Positions 25,895 to 35,526 of a DNA stretch of 60,280 nucleotides are shown one piece after another; within the stretch, counting starts at the first letter, position 1; each line of letters starts with the position of its first letter. Below the pieces are notes generated by a model. It did no database searches. It had not been told where the DNA came from and worked only from the letters and a program-made list of their open reading frames with translations. Location of the stretch: the NCBI GenBank assembly GCA_051881435.1, contig JBJEPW010000008.1, positions 1-60,280 on the forward strand, given 5' to 3'. The position numbers and the translations under genes were made by a program. Source of the DNA: Fimenecus sp051881435 (lineage in GTDB: Bacteria > Bacillota > Clostridia > Oscillospirales > Acutalibacteraceae).

Positions 25895-26401
25895 TTATTC
25901 TCCGTCGTCATAATAGCTTCCGTTGCGTTTAAGACCTATGCGTGTTAATACTGCCTCTTCCTTTTCACGCATATGTACGGCTTCAAGTCCGCCGTCCTCA
26001 TGGTCATAGCCCAAAAGGTGCAGAAGTGAATGAACGGTTAAAAAGCCGATTTCCCGCTGAAGGGAATGGCCGTATTTTTCAGCCTGCTCATAAGCATGCT
26101 CAATTGAAATGACAATATCGCCAAGCATTTTTGCCCCTGTATCCATATTTGTATCGTATTCGCCGTTTTCGCCGAGAGGGAAAGAAAGAACATCGGTGCT
26201 TCTGTCAATTCCCCTGTGTTTTAAATTAAGCTCATGAATTGTTGCGTCGTCAACAATCGTTACGCTGATTTCGGCGGAATCGGTAAAGCCTTCAAGGGCA
26301 AGAACCGCCTTACAGCAACGCCTGATGAGCATTCTTACACCCGTAGGTATTTTCATTACGCTTTGATTGTTTTCAATAATCACTTTCAGCTTCTCGTTCA
26401 T
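25895..26401 (-). CDS. ybeY: Endoribonuclease YbeY
   Basis: Zinc-dependent RNase in 16S rRNA 3' maturation. The 168-residue protein carries the metal motif HSLLHLLGYDH. It overlaps phoH by four bases. Confidence 0.96.
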   Translation of the reverse strand: MNEKLKVIIENNQSVMKIPTGVRMLIRRCCKAVLALEGFTDSAEISVTIVDDATIHELNLKHRGIDRSTDVLSFPLGENGEYDTNMDTGAKMLGDIVISIEHAYEQAEKYGHSLQREIGFLTVHSLLHLLGYDHEDGGLEAVHMREKEEAVLTRIGLKRNGSYYDDGE

Positions 26402-27360
26402 TTTTTCTTCCTCACTTCCTGCTTTTCGTACGCCTTGATTATATCCTGAACAAGGCGGTGTCTGACCACATCTTTTTCAGTAAACACATTGATTGCAATA
26501 TCATCTATGCCTTTCAGTATTCTCATTGCCTCAACAAGACCTGATTTTTTACCGTCGGGCAAGTCAATCTGGGTAATATCACCTGTTACAACAATTTTGG
26601 AGTTAAAGCCCAGGCGTGTTAAAAACATTTTCATCTGTTCGCGGGTGGTATTCTGCGCTTCGTCAAGAATTATAAAGCTGTCATCAAGAGTTCTGCCTCG
26701 CATATAAGCCAAGGGAGCCACCTCAATACTGCCGCGCTCCTGATACCGCTGAAAGCTCTCCGCCCCCAGCATATCAAACAAAGCGTCATAAAGAGGACGA
26801 AGATAGGGGTCAACCTTTTGCTGTAAATCACCGGGGAGAAAGCCTAATTTTTCACCTGCTTCAACGGCAGGACGGGTTAAAATTATCCTGTTTACCTCTT
26901 TTGCACGGAAAGCATTTACCGCCATGGCAACAGCCAAATATGTTTTTCCCGTTCCCGCAGGACCTGCGCCCAAAACGATGGTGTTATTTTTAATACATTC
27001 AATATATTTTTTTTGCCCAAGAGTTTTGGGCTTTACGGGCTTTCCCTTTGCGGTTATGCACACGCAGTCCCCTGTCATTTCGGAAAGCTTGTCCTCATTA
27101 TCCTCATTAACAAGGGATAGCACATACCGCACATTCTGCTCGGACAACGCCTCGCCTTTGTTTATGAGAAGCAACAGTCCGTTAATAGCTCTTACTGCCT
27201 TTGACACATTTTCCGCATCGCCGCTGACCTTTAATTCAGAGCCGCGGCTGACTATTTTTACGCTGTACTGTGTTTCAATCAGTTTGATATTTTCGTCAAA
27301 GCTGCCGAACAAGCTCACAGCCTGTTCCATTCTGTCAACATTTATTATCTGTTCAAACAA
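26398..27360 (-). CDS. phoH: PhoH-family ATPase
   Basis: A 320-residue P-loop ATPase predicted to act on RNA. It has an N-terminal KH-like domain (about 10-90), Walker A GPAGTGKTYLAVAMAV and Walker B FIILDEAQNTT. Its place between yqfD and ybeY is the standard one. Confidence 0.95.
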   Translation of the reverse strand: MFEQIINVDRMEQAVSLFGSFDENIKLIETQYSVKIVSRGSELKVSGDAENVSKAVRAINGLLLLINKGEALSEQNVRYVLSLVNEDNEDKLSEMTGDCVCITAKGKPVKPKTLGQKKYIECIKNNTIVLGAGPAGTGKTYLAVAMAVNAFRAKEVNRIILTRPAVEAGEKLGFLPGDLQQKVDPYLRPLYDALFDMLGAESFQRYQERGSIEVAPLAYMRGRTLDDSFIILDEAQNTTREQMKMFLTRLGFNSKIVVTGDITQIDLPDGKKSGLVEAMRILKGIDDIAINVFTEKDVVRHRLVQDIIKAYEKQEVRKKK

Positions 27361-27412
27361 TCCGTTCTCACCTTATTTTTTTAGTAAAATTTAACATATT
27401 ATATCACATTTT

Positions 27413-28594
27413 TTATGCAATGTCATTAGTTTTTTCTACATAAATTTCCTGCAATCTGCCGATTTCCTGCTCACATTCTGCATAAAATTCGTAATGTTTA
27501 CCGAATTCGTCTGTTTTTTCCGTAACAGACGAGGTTTTGATTTCGCTGTAATCAAGCAGTTTTTTGGCATACATGGCACTGCCCAAAAGTGCCGCTTTTT
27601 CCTGAAAAGACAATTCGGGATTCATTTTTTCCTCGGAATAGACTGCACCGTACTGCGTAATAATGCCTATGGGCAACTGCATTTCTCCGCTTTCCAAAAA
27701 AGACTTATGCTCTGAAAAATTGGTTTCGGGAACGCTTTTTCCCAAGGGTATTTTTATGCCGAAGAAGAATATTATTTTTCTTTTGTTTTCATAACTGAGT
27801 TTATAAAATGAAAAATCCTCGGCGGAGAAAGTTTCTTTCTTTTTTACAAGGGCTTTAATATGACCGTCGGCATGAACCACGGATTCACTGCCGTCGCGGT
27901 GCTTGATTACTCCGCTTATAAGCAAATCGCCTGCCGTAACGGCGGAGCCCGGCTTGATTTCTGCCGTACCGTGAAGTATATCGAGGCTTAAAATAAGACC
28001 GTCCTCACTTGCCACCACATTTGTAGGCTTGGAGCTATCGTACATTTGGGGCTGAACGGTTGTTTCACGCACCTCAATTACAAGCACGCTCCCCTTTCGG
28101 TTTACTGCCGCCCACGAAAGCTTTTCATTCTCTGTTACGGCAGCTTGAGCCGCTCCCTTTAAATCAATCGAGGATATTCGGGCTCCCACCTTTATTCCGT
28201 ATTTCTCGAATGCAGAGAGAATATATTCATCTTCAAGGGTAGTATTCCCCACTACGGATACGCTCCATACAAATTGGGAAAGAATAAAAATCAAAACGAC
28301 CGATACTGCCACTCCTGCTAAAATTCCCACACGCGTTTTATTCCGCTTCAAGAAGAAAATCAGGCCTCTTTTTCTGAGCGCCATGCAACGCATACCCGAT
28401 TTTCTTGCAGGTCCTCTTACGTCAAGATAGCCTTTAATTGTTGTGCACGCCGTTATTCTGCCGCCCACATTTTTAATATTCCAAAGAGGTATTCCCTCTT
28501 TTGTACAAAGATTTACAAACCTATCGGGAAATCCGCCGAAGGCTCTGAATTCTATGTATCCGAAAATATATCGGAGTATTTCGATTACTATCAT
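27413..28594 (-). CDS. yqfD: Sporulation protein YqfD
   Basis: A 393-residue membrane protein needed for efficient sporulation in Bacillus. It has an N-terminal cytoplasmic part, one membrane segment (about 96-116, VGILAGVAVSVVLIFIL) and a large extracytoplasmic domain. It follows yqfC, as in other spore formers. Confidence 0.93.
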   Translation of the reverse strand: MIVIEILRYIFGYIEFRAFGGFPDRFVNLCTKEGIPLWNIKNVGGRITACTTIKGYLDVRGPARKSGMRCMALRKRGLIFFLKRNKTRVGILAGVAVSVVLIFILSQFVWSVSVVGNTTLEDEYILSAFEKYGIKVGARISSIDLKGAAQAAVTENEKLSWAAVNRKGSVLVIEVRETTVQPQMYDSSKPTNVVASEDGLILSLDILHGTAEIKPGSAVTAGDLLISGVIKHRDGSESVVHADGHIKALVKKKETFSAEDFSFYKLSYENKRKIIFFFGIKIPLGKSVPETNFSEHKSFLESGEMQLPIGIITQYGAVYSEEKMNPELSFQEKAALLGSAMYAKKLLDYSEIKTSSVTEKTDEFGKHYEFYAECEQEIGRLQEIYVEKTNDIA

Positions 28595-28604
28595 TATTAT
28601 TCAC

Positions 28605-28871
28605 CTATGATACAAAAGATATTTCCGTAATTTCTCCGCTGATTACGGCGATTTCGTTATCAAAGGATTTTATTAAGAGTCCGTCGCCGCAAACGCCTGT
28701 CATAACAGTGCCTGTATTCAGCTTTATATAGTTTTCACCGTAATCCACAATGCCCTTACAGCCGTCAATAATAAGCTCACGGTTGCCAAGCATTTCAAGC
28801 TTTGTTTCGGGGTTGAACGGTGTTACGGGCATATTTTTGCGTTTGTTTTGCTGTTTTTTTCTTTTCGGCAC
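28605..28871 (-). CDS. yqfC: Sporulation protein YqfC
   Basis: An 88-residue YabP/YqfC-family protein with a basic N terminus and a beta-rich body (ELIIDGCKGIVDYGENYIKL). The start is GTG, five bases after GAGGTG. It diverges from ylbJ. The shared 122-bp region contains a motif like a sigma-E -10 box (CATATAAT), which I regard as weak. Confidence 0.9.
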   Translation of the reverse strand: MPKRKKQQNKRKNMPVTPFNPETKLEMLGNRELIIDGCKGIVDYGENYIKLNTGTVMTGVCGDGLLIKSFDNEIAVISGEITEISFVS

Positions 28872-28993
28872 AATAACACCTCACCTTAGAAGTTCCAGCC
28901 TAAATACTTCTTACATTGAATTATATGAACGGCAGGAAAAATAATTCATTTACCTATCGCTTTTTTAATATAATTTTATTGGGATGTGAGTTT

Positions 28994-30046
28994 ATGATTA
29001 CAGTGAGAATAAAGAGGAATATTTTTCCTGCTTTACTGATAGTTATCTGTATTTTTTTGATGTTTAAAATGCCTTATGCGGTATCGGACGGCATTATGCA
29101 AGGCCTGAAAATCTGCTTTTATACCGTTTTGCCCTCACTCTTTCCGTTTATGGTGCTTTCGCTTTACATAATCAAAACCGATATTTTAGCGCCGTTATAC
29201 AAAATACTGTCGCCTGTGTCACGGATTTTGTTCCGTCAGCCCGCGCAGTCAGTTCCCGTTATATTTATGTCGCTTATCGGCGGTTTTCCCGTAGGCGCAA
29301 AGCTTACCGCAAGCCTTTTATCAAGGGGACAGATAACTAAAAGTCAGGCACAGCACCTTAATATGTTTTGCTTAAACGGAGGCCCTGCTTTTACAATTAC
29401 AGCCGTAGGGGTTTCAATGCTTTCAAGCAGGCGCGCGGGAGTTATTATTTATGCATCCCTTTGCATTTCGGCGCTTTTTATCGGCTTTTTAACCTCATTT
29501 TTAAATGAAAAAACATATATGAATAGCAATATGCAGTTTCGGGACGAAAGCCCTCTTTCGGCGCTTTCCGCCTCCGTTTCGGACGGTGTTCAATCCATGC
29601 TGGGGATATGCGCCTGGATTATTATTTTCAGCGGTATAATAAGTTGTTTAAAAAAACTGCCTTTTAACGACGGAATAATACTGACTGTTTCAGCGCTGAC
29701 GGAGGTGACATCGGGGTGCAGTGCGGCGGCAGGAGTTCTGCCCATACCCGCCATTGCGGCTATAATCGGGTTCGGGGGCTTTTGCGTTCACTGCCAGGTA
29801 TATCAGTATGTTGCGGCCAGCGGTCTTAAATACAGGCTGTTTTTTGCATTCCGTACGCTCCACGCGGCAATCGCGGCTTTAATCTGCCAAATACTTCTTA
29901 CTGTTTTCCCCGTTGAAACAAGCACTATAAACGCTCAATCCGTTACTGTTATACCCTTTTCCGTATCGGTTCCCGCATTTTTTGCATTGGGAATAATGTG
30001 TATTATTATGGTTTTTGATGTTGATACAAAGAAAAAGATGTGGTAA
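28994..30046 (+). CDS. ylbJ: Sporulation integral membrane protein YlbJ
   Basis: A 350-residue polytopic membrane protein related to nucleoside-transporter-like proteins and required for normal spores. The family motifs PSLFPFMVLS, GGFPVGAKL and LNMFCLNGGPAF are present. The ATG at 28994 gives the family N terminus; the 26 upstream codons are unlikely to be translated. Confidence 0.92.
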   Translation: MITVRIKRNIFPALLIVICIFLMFKMPYAVSDGIMQGLKICFYTVLPSLFPFMVLSLYIIKTDILAPLYKILSPVSRILFRQPAQSVPVIFMSLIGGFPVGAKLTASLLSRGQITKSQAQHLNMFCLNGGPAFTITAVGVSMLSSRRAGVIIYASLCISALFIGFLTSFLNEKTYMNSNMQFRDESPLSALSASVSDGVQSMLGICAWIIIFSGIISCLKKLPFNDGIILTVSALTEVTSGCSAAAGVLPIPAIAAIIGFGGFCVHCQVYQYVAASGLKYRLFFAFRTLHAAIAALICQILLTVFPVETSTINAQSVTVIPFSVSVPAFFALGIMCIIMVFDVDTKKKMW

Positions 30047-30065
30047 AATTATTGCGGTGATAAAA

Positions 30066-30284
30066 ATGAGAAAGAAAATGCTTAACACAAAAGAGCTTTC
30101 CCCCTCCTGCTCATACTGCGAATACGGTAAAGCGTCCATCGACGGCGAAACGGTTTTGTGCAGAAAAAAAGGCGTTGTGGAAAAAGACTTCGCCTGTAAG
30201 AAATTCAAATATGACATATTGAAGCGTCAGCCGAAAAGACCGAAGCCTTTGGAAAAATTTAATCCCGAGGATTTTTCCTTATAA
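30066..30284 (+). CDS. Small cysteine-motif protein, conserved hypothetical
   Basis: A 72-residue basic protein with CSYCEYG near the N terminus, then VLCRKKG and FACKKF, a four-Cys pattern that could hold zinc or an iron-sulfur cluster. I do not know a named family. It starts 19 bases after ylbJ and is probably cotranscribed. Confidence 0.75.
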   Translation: MRKKMLNTKELSPSCSYCEYGKASIDGETVLCRKKGVVEKDFACKKFKYDILKRQPKRPKPLEKFNPEDFSL

Positions 30285-30314
30285 TGTTCGGCAGAAAATA
30301 ATTTAATATTACAT

Positions 30315-30352
30315 AGAAAAACAGCGAAAAGGAGCAATCCTCTTCGCTGTTT
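30315..30352. terminator. Bidirectional terminator between convergent genes
   Basis: Stem AAACAGCGAAAAGGA/TCCTCTTCGCTGTTT (30319-30333 with 30338-30352) with one internal mismatch; T-rich on the minus strand, weaker on the plus. Confidence 0.75.
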
Positions 30353-30373
30353 AAAATTATTTGGAATTATCTG

Positions 30374-31411
30374 TTATTTCTCTTTTTTGGAGGGAATAAG
30401 AGCTATTCCGCAACCGGACATAAGTGCGATTACTGCAAGAGCCGCAGCGGAAACACCTGCGTCGGTATTGGGGATACCGGGGATACCTGTTGAGCCTGAG
30501 CCTGAGCCTGTACCTGTGCCTGAACCTGTGCCGGTGCCCGTGCCTGTGCCGGAACCTGAACCTGAACCGCTGCCTGAACCTGCGCTTATAACATTTACAG
30601 AGAACTCTTTTTCAAAGCCCATTACATCAAGAACAAATACATTCTCGCCCTCAGTAACGGCTGCTTCCTTTTGCATTAAATAAATGGGGAACTGCGCTCC
30701 GCCGTATGTGTTGTAAGCGTCGTCATCGGTAAGGACTTCGCTTGTTTCGTCCTTATAGTTTACACGGATTTCCATACCCGTTGTGTCAACAAGAAGTATT
30801 GAATCGTTTTCTTCAAATACTACGTCAACAAGCATTTCCATAAGCTCGGGATCATCTTCATACATTGCTTTAAGCTCATCAAATGTCATACCGAATTCGT
30901 CAAGCATTGCATCAAAGGTATCCTTATCTGATTCATAGAGCTTATCCAAAGTAAAATTATCTCTTGTGAGAACATCTTTTTCCATATCGTATTCGGTTTT
31001 TGTGGGCATACTTAAAATATCGATTGATTCAACGGGACACTCTTTAACCGTAACAGTCATTGTAGTTGTAAGCTCAGTATCCGTTTCGTTGTCATAATAC
31101 ACTACTTCTGCTTCATTGTCGCCGATTACATAATCATAAACGGTTATATCAATCCAACCGTCCTCATCATCGGAAGTAACGGTTTTTGAAGTACTGTCAT
31201 CGTTAGTAACCGTAAGGACAATTCCCTCGGGATCGCACCAGATATCGGTATCGACATCGTCAACGCCGACATAATAAACCGTTCTGTCAGGCGGTGTTGT
31301 AACGCTGATTGATTCGGGTGTTGCCGCGAGAGTTGAAATTGAAGCAACTGCAAAGATAAGTGCTGCAACGAGCATTACGCTCATTATTTTTGTGAACTTT
31401 TTCATTTTCAT
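30374..31411 (-). CDS. Secreted protein with low-complexity linker and sortase-like tail
   Basis: A 345-residue exported protein with a signal peptide (about 1-30, ending TLAA). Two regions of beta-rich, Ig-like sequence (about 33-125 and 195-275) surround an acidic helical segment. A Gly-Ser/Gly-Thr linker of about 30 residues follows (position about 278-307). The C terminus is IPNTD, a hydrophobic helix and KKEK, resembling a cell wall sorting signal in which the last Gly of LPXTG is Asp. It has an exact consensus promoter. Function unknown; a surface protein is the best guess. Confidence 0.8.
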   Translation of the reverse strand: MKMKKFTKIMSVMLVAALIFAVASISTLAATPESISVTTPPDRTVYYVGVDDVDTDIWCDPEGIVLTVTNDDSTSKTVTSDDEDGWIDITVYDYVIGDNEAEVVYYDNETDTELTTTMTVTVKECPVESIDILSMPTKTEYDMEKDVLTRDNFTLDKLYESDKDTFDAMLDEFGMTFDELKAMYEDDPELMEMLVDVVFEENDSILLVDTTGMEIRVNYKDETSEVLTDDDAYNTYGGAQFPIYLMQKEAAVTEGENVFVLDVMGFEKEFSVNVISAGSGSGSGSGSGTGTGTGTGSGTGTGSGSGSTGIPGIPNTDAGVSAAALAVIALMSGCGIALIPSKKEK

Positions 31412-31456
31412 AAAGTCCTCCTTATTTTTTACAGATTTTTATTATCTGTTAAGCCG

Positions 31457-31485
31457 ATTATACATCATACTATTATATATGTCAA
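31457..31485 (-). promoter_or_regulatory. Consensus promoter of the secreted protein gene
   Basis: On the minus strand TTGACA (31485-31480), 17 bases, TATAAT (31462-31457). It predicts high expression. Confidence 0.85.
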
Positions 31486-31566
31486 GCCAAATATATGCTA
31501 AAAAGAAATATTTTTGGTTTTTTATGAATTATAATGAATAATATATTAAAAAGGAGGTCGCGACAT

Positions 31567-31869
31567 ATGTATTATGACAATTTTGCCGCAAGACTTTCAA
31601 AGCTTCGGCAGGAAAAAGGCGTTTCCGCTCGTGATATGAGCCTCTCCCTCGGTCAGAGCGAAAGCTATATTAACAAGATAGAAAATAACTACGCGATGCC
31701 CTCTATGAACGGATTTTTTTACATTTGCGAATACTTGGGAGTTACCCCCGCGGAGTTCTTTAACGAGGAACAGAAAAATCCTGTTGTATTCAACGAGCTT
31801 ATAAACAATCTGAAATCCCTTAACGAAAATCAGTTAAAGCTTTTGTCGGATTTTATTAAATCGCTTTAA
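31567..31869 (+). CDS. XRE-family transcriptional regulator
   Basis: A 100-residue protein with an N-terminal helix-turn-helix of the Cro/CI type (ARLSKLRQEKGVSARDMSL, then QSESYINKIENN) and a short helical C terminus. The ATG at 31567 has GGAGG nine bases upstream. It diverges from the secreted protein gene, which it may control; that is inference from position. Confidence 0.88.
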   Translation: MYYDNFAARLSKLRQEKGVSARDMSLSLGQSESYINKIENNYAMPSMNGFFYICEYLGVTPAEFFNEEQKNPVVFNELINNLKSLNENQLKLLSDFIKSL

Positions 31870-31890
31870 AAAGAATACGCAAAGCAAAAT

Positions 31891-31925
31891 GACTGCCGCA
31901 GATAAAAGCTGCAGTCTTTGATTTT
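31891..31925 (+). terminator. Terminator after the XRE gene
   Basis: GACTGC and GCAGTC pair with a further GC-rich interior, followed by TTTGATTTT. Confidence 0.6.
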
Positions 31926-31928
31926 AAA

Positions 31929-31967
31929 AGAAAAAAACTCCCTGCTTGAATTAAAGCCGGGAGTTTT
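31929..31967 (-). terminator. Terminator of ftsZ and the division cluster
   Basis: Stem AAACTCCCGGCTT/AAGCAGGGAGTTT with one mismatch, followed by a T-rich tract on the minus strand. Confidence 0.85.
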
Positions 31968-31984
31968 GGATTTTTATGTGCGAA

Positions 31985-33070
31985 TTATTTTCTGCTCTTG
32001 AAGAGATCGAGGATATCGTCCATATTATCGTCGTCATCAGCGCCGAAATTACTGCTGGAGCTTATATCGTCCATTGATGAATTGTATGTTGGTCTTTTTG
32101 CCATACCGTTGCCGTCAATGCCGAAGCCTGTTGCGATAACGGTAACAATCATCTCATCGTCAAGCTTTTCGTCAAATGCAACACCGAAGATGATGTTTGC
32201 ATCTTCATCAGCCTGTGAACGAACAATGCCTGCCGCTGTATCAACATCTTCCAAGGTGATGTCGGGAGATGCTGTAATGCTGATGATAACGCCCTTTGCA
32301 CCTGTGATTGTTGTTTCAAGAAGGGGGCTGGAGATAGCCGCATTTGCAGCCTGCTCTGCCTTATCCTTACCGCTTGCACTGCCGATACCCATATGAGCAT
32401 GGCCTGCGTCCTTCATAACTGCGGTAACATCGGCAAAGTCGAGGTTAATGAACTGGGGCATTGTGATAAGGTCTGTAACTGAATTTACACCCTGACGGAG
32501 AACATCATCGGCAATACCGAAAGCGTTTGCAAAGGTAATTCTCTGCTCGGAAACATATTTAAGTCTTTCATTGGGGATAACGATAAGAGAATCAACATGC
32601 TGTGCAAGCTCTGCAATACCAGCCTCTGCCTGCTTCATACGGTGACTGCCCTCAAAAGCGAAGGGCTTTGTAACGATACCTACCGTAAGAATACCTTTTT
32701 CCTTAGCGATTTCAGCAATAATGGGAGCCGCTCCTGTACCTGTTCCGCCGCCCATACCTGCTGTTACGAATACCATCTGAGTGCCTGAAAGTGCTTCGAT
32801 TATAGAGTCACGGCTCTCCTCGGCTGACTTCTGACCAACTTCGGGCTTTGCGCCGGCGCCTCTGCCTGCCGTAACCTTCTCACCGATTTGGATTTTCTGG
32901 TCGGCAAGTGAACGGGCAAGAGCCTGCTTATCTGTATTGATTGCGATAAGCTCTACGCCGCCGATGCCTGCCTTTGCCATACGGTCAATAGCGTTTCCGC
33001 CGCCGCCGCCGACACCGATAACTTTAATATTAGTGATGTCCTGATACTGATTATCAATTTCGAATGCCAT
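31985..33070 (-). CDS. ftsZ: Cell division protein FtsZ
   Basis: Tubulin-like GTPase forming the division ring. The 361-residue protein has the GTP-binding motif GGGTGTGAAP and the NTDKQAL and T7-loop-region motifs. The C-terminal tail is short and acidic and ends DDILDLFKSRK. A GGAGG site precedes the ATG. It is the last gene of the cluster, without ftsA beside it. Confidence 0.98.
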   Translation of the reverse strand: MAFEIDNQYQDITNIKVIGVGGGGGNAIDRMAKAGIGGVELIAINTDKQALARSLADQKIQIGEKVTAGRGAGAKPEVGQKSAEESRDSIIEALSGTQMVFVTAGMGGGTGTGAAPIIAEIAKEKGILTVGIVTKPFAFEGSHRMKQAEAGIAELAQHVDSLIVIPNERLKYVSEQRITFANAFGIADDVLRQGVNSVTDLITMPQFINLDFADVTAVMKDAGHAHMGIGSASGKDKAEQAANAAISSPLLETTITGAKGVIISITASPDITLEDVDTAAGIVRSQADEDANIIFGVAFDEKLDDEMIVTVIATGFGIDGNGMAKRPTYNSSMDDISSSSNFGADDDDNMDDILDLFKSRK

Positions 33071-33210
33071 TTTAACATCCTCCTATGTATAGAAAATTTC
33101 ACACCTATGCATTATAGTTATAGGTTATTTTAACATTATTAAAAAAATATTGCAATATATATTGTATAGATTTTTTCGCAAATTTCAGTTTTTTTACACT
33201 TTTTTAACAT

Positions 33211-34197
33211 TTATGCCGCCTTTGCAGAGGTTTGTGACGGACTTTCGGCGGTTTTTGATGCGTCCGCATCGCCTGATGTGCTGTTTTGTGCGGAAGCGTC
33301 ACTTACAGATACGTCCGTATTACCTTCCTGCGGCGGTTCCTCCTGCGTTGTACTTTCGGTTGTTACGGTTTCTTCAAGCCAGGCGCCCTGCCCCGCAACG
33401 GTTAAGTTTATGGTGCCTCTGTAAGCTGAATTTTCTTTATTCTGTGTTTCGATTGCCGCTTTGCCCAAGTCAAGCTTTTTGAGGAGATTCCCGCTGTCGG
33501 TTTCACCCAATACAAGAGTTATTCTGCCCTGATATTCAAGCTTTATGTTATAAATATTGGATAAATCAACAGCCGTTATATCTGAAAGTCCGCATTTAAT
33601 GCAGGCTTCCCTGACCTCTTTCAGTTTGCCGAGGGCTTTCTCATTGGAAAGCGTTATAATTTTTCCTGTTTCGGCAGATACGATTTCTTCCGTTTTAAGC
33701 AAAATTAAGTTTTCGCCTATATATTCCAATCCTGTTTCCAGCACCTTGCCGTTTTCGTCCAGGAGAATGTAACAGCCGTCCTTTGCCGCCGCATACACGG
33801 GCTCGGTCTTTTTTACGATTATTTCAAGTTTAGAGGGCAATCGCCGTTTAAACTCTGCCGAGCCGATATAGGGAAGCTGAGTAGTTATAAGCTCATTGGC
33901 CTTTTGCTTTGAAATAAAAATCAGGTTATCCCCTGTTTTTATTCCGCTTGCCTCAATTATTTTTTCGGCTGAATATGCGCTCTCACCCGAAACGGTTATT
34001 GTATTTATATCGAAAAACATTGTGAGCACAAGAGCAATTCCCACACACAAAAAAACAAAGCAAAGCAAGGAATAAATTATAATCTTTTTGCGCTTATTCT
34101 TTTTGCGGCGCTGATTTGTACGGTTAACAATTCGCTCGTTGCCTGAAAGCTGTTTATTCTGCACGGCTCTGTTGTTATTCGGTTTCTTGTTTTTCAT
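33211..34197 (-). CDS. ftsQ: Cell division protein FtsQ/DivIB
   Basis: A 328-residue single-pass protein of the divisome core. A basic cytoplasmic N terminus precedes a membrane segment (about 42-66) and a POTRA domain (about 67-140). A Ser/Thr/Glu-rich C-terminal tail of about 55 residues follows. It overlaps the end of murA by 23 bases. Confidence 0.92.
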   Translation of the reverse strand: MKNKKPNNNRAVQNKQLSGNERIVNRTNQRRKKNKRKKIIIYSLLCFVFLCVGIALVLTMFFDINTITVSGESAYSAEKIIEASGIKTGDNLIFISKQKANELITTQLPYIGSAEFKRRLPSKLEIIVKKTEPVYAAAKDGCYILLDENGKVLETGLEYIGENLILLKTEEIVSAETGKIITLSNEKALGKLKEVREACIKCGLSDITAVDLSNIYNIKLEYQGRITLVLGETDSGNLLKKLDLGKAAIETQNKENSAYRGTINLTVAGQGAWLEETVTTESTTQEEPPQEGNTDVSVSDASAQNSTSGDADASKTAESPSQTSAKAA

Positions 34198-35458
34198 CGT
34201 CCTTCATCCTTTTGATGTCCGCGCCCAAAAAGCTGAGCACATTTTCAGGAGCTTCGTATCCCCTGTCAATATGGTGAATCTCTGTTATCTCCGTTGTTCC
34301 CGAGGCGCAAAGCCCTGCGATTATCAACGCCGAGCCGCCTCTTAAATCGGTAGCCTTTACGGTTGCTCCGCTTAAATGCCGAACTCCCTCAATTACCGCC
34401 ATTCTGCCCTCAACATTGATTTTTGCACCAAAGCGCAAAAGCTCGCCGATATGCTTAAAGCGGCTTTCAAAAATATTTTCCACTATTACGCTTGTGCCGT
34501 CACAAACAGTTGTCAGCGCCATCATCTGTGCCTGAACATCCGTTGGAAAACCGGGGTAGGGCATTGTGCGTATCATTCTTATTCTTTTTAATTTGGGCGG
34601 TGCGCTCAAACACACCCATCTGCCGCTGACGGTAATATCGCACCCTGCCTCACGCAAGGGCTGAATTGTTGGTCCTATATGAGAGGGAATTATATCACGC
34701 AGACAGATTTTGCCGTTTGTTACCGCCGCCGCAATCATATATGTGGATGCGGCAATTCTGTCGGGGATAACGGTATGCTCGGTGGAATAAAGCTTTTTCA
34801 CGCCTTCTATTGTTACCGTACTGTCCCCTGCGCCGTGGATTTTTGCTCCGCACCGATTCAAGAAATCCGCCAAATCGCTTATCTCGGGTTCTCGGGCGGC
34901 GTTTGTAATTACTGTGGTTCCCTTTGCCAGCACCGCGGCGAGGATAATATTCTCCGTTGCTCCCACGCTTGGGAAGGAAAGCGTAATTCTTGTACCCGTA
35001 AGCCCTTTTTCTTCGGCAGAACAGACGATAAAGCCGTTTTCCGTCGTTATCGCTGCGCCGAACTGCTCCATTGACGAGAGATGCAAATCGATCGGGCGAA
35101 GTCCTATTTCACACCCTCCCGGAGTTGAAAGCACGGCTTTTCCCATTCTGCCCAAAATTCCGCCTAAAAAAACAATGGAGGAACGCATTTCGTGCATAAG
35201 ATTATCGGGGACATCATTTTTGCATACGCCGCTTGAATCGACTGTGACGGTATGCCCTTCCCGTTTAACCTCACAACCCAAATATGTAAGGATTTTGATT
35301 GTTGCATCAACATCTGACAGCATGGGGCAATTGTGTATTACCGATACGCCGTCCACCAGTAAGGTTGCCACAAGTATGGGCAGTACGCTGTTTTTGGCTC
35401 CCTGTACGGTAATCTCACCGTTCAGCCTTTTTGAGCCGTTTATTATGATTTTATCCAA
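34175..35458 (-). CDS. murA: UDP-N-acetylglucosamine 1-carboxyvinyltransferase
   Basis: First committed step of peptidoglycan synthesis: adds enolpyruvate from PEP to UDP-GlcNAc. The 427-residue protein has the active-site Cys in PGGCEIGLRP (about residue 115). A Cys here predicts the usual fosfomycin target. It lies between murG and ftsQ. Confidence 0.96.
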   Translation of the reverse strand: MDKIIINGSKRLNGEITVQGAKNSVLPILVATLLVDGVSVIHNCPMLSDVDATIKILTYLGCEVKREGHTVTVDSSGVCKNDVPDNLMHEMRSSIVFLGGILGRMGKAVLSTPGGCEIGLRPIDLHLSSMEQFGAAITTENGFIVCSAEEKGLTGTRITLSFPSVGATENIILAAVLAKGTTVITNAAREPEISDLADFLNRCGAKIHGAGDSTVTIEGVKKLYSTEHTVIPDRIAASTYMIAAAVTNGKICLRDIIPSHIGPTIQPLREAGCDITVSGRWVCLSAPPKLKRIRMIRTMPYPGFPTDVQAQMMALTTVCDGTSVIVENIFESRFKHIGELLRFGAKINVEGRMAVIEGVRHLSGATVKATDLRGGSALIIAGLCASGTTEITEIHHIDRGYEAPENVLSFLGADIKRMKDDEKQETE

Positions 35459-35526
35459 TTTTCACACGCCCTTTACAGTATGAAAAAATGCTTTTGTCCC
35501 ATACTATGCAGTTTGTGTGTAAAATG

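Noticed and set aside
28872..28993. Sigma-E promoters for yqfC and ylbJ
   Set aside because: Expected from biology, but the motif matches are partial and spacing is off, so not listed as features.
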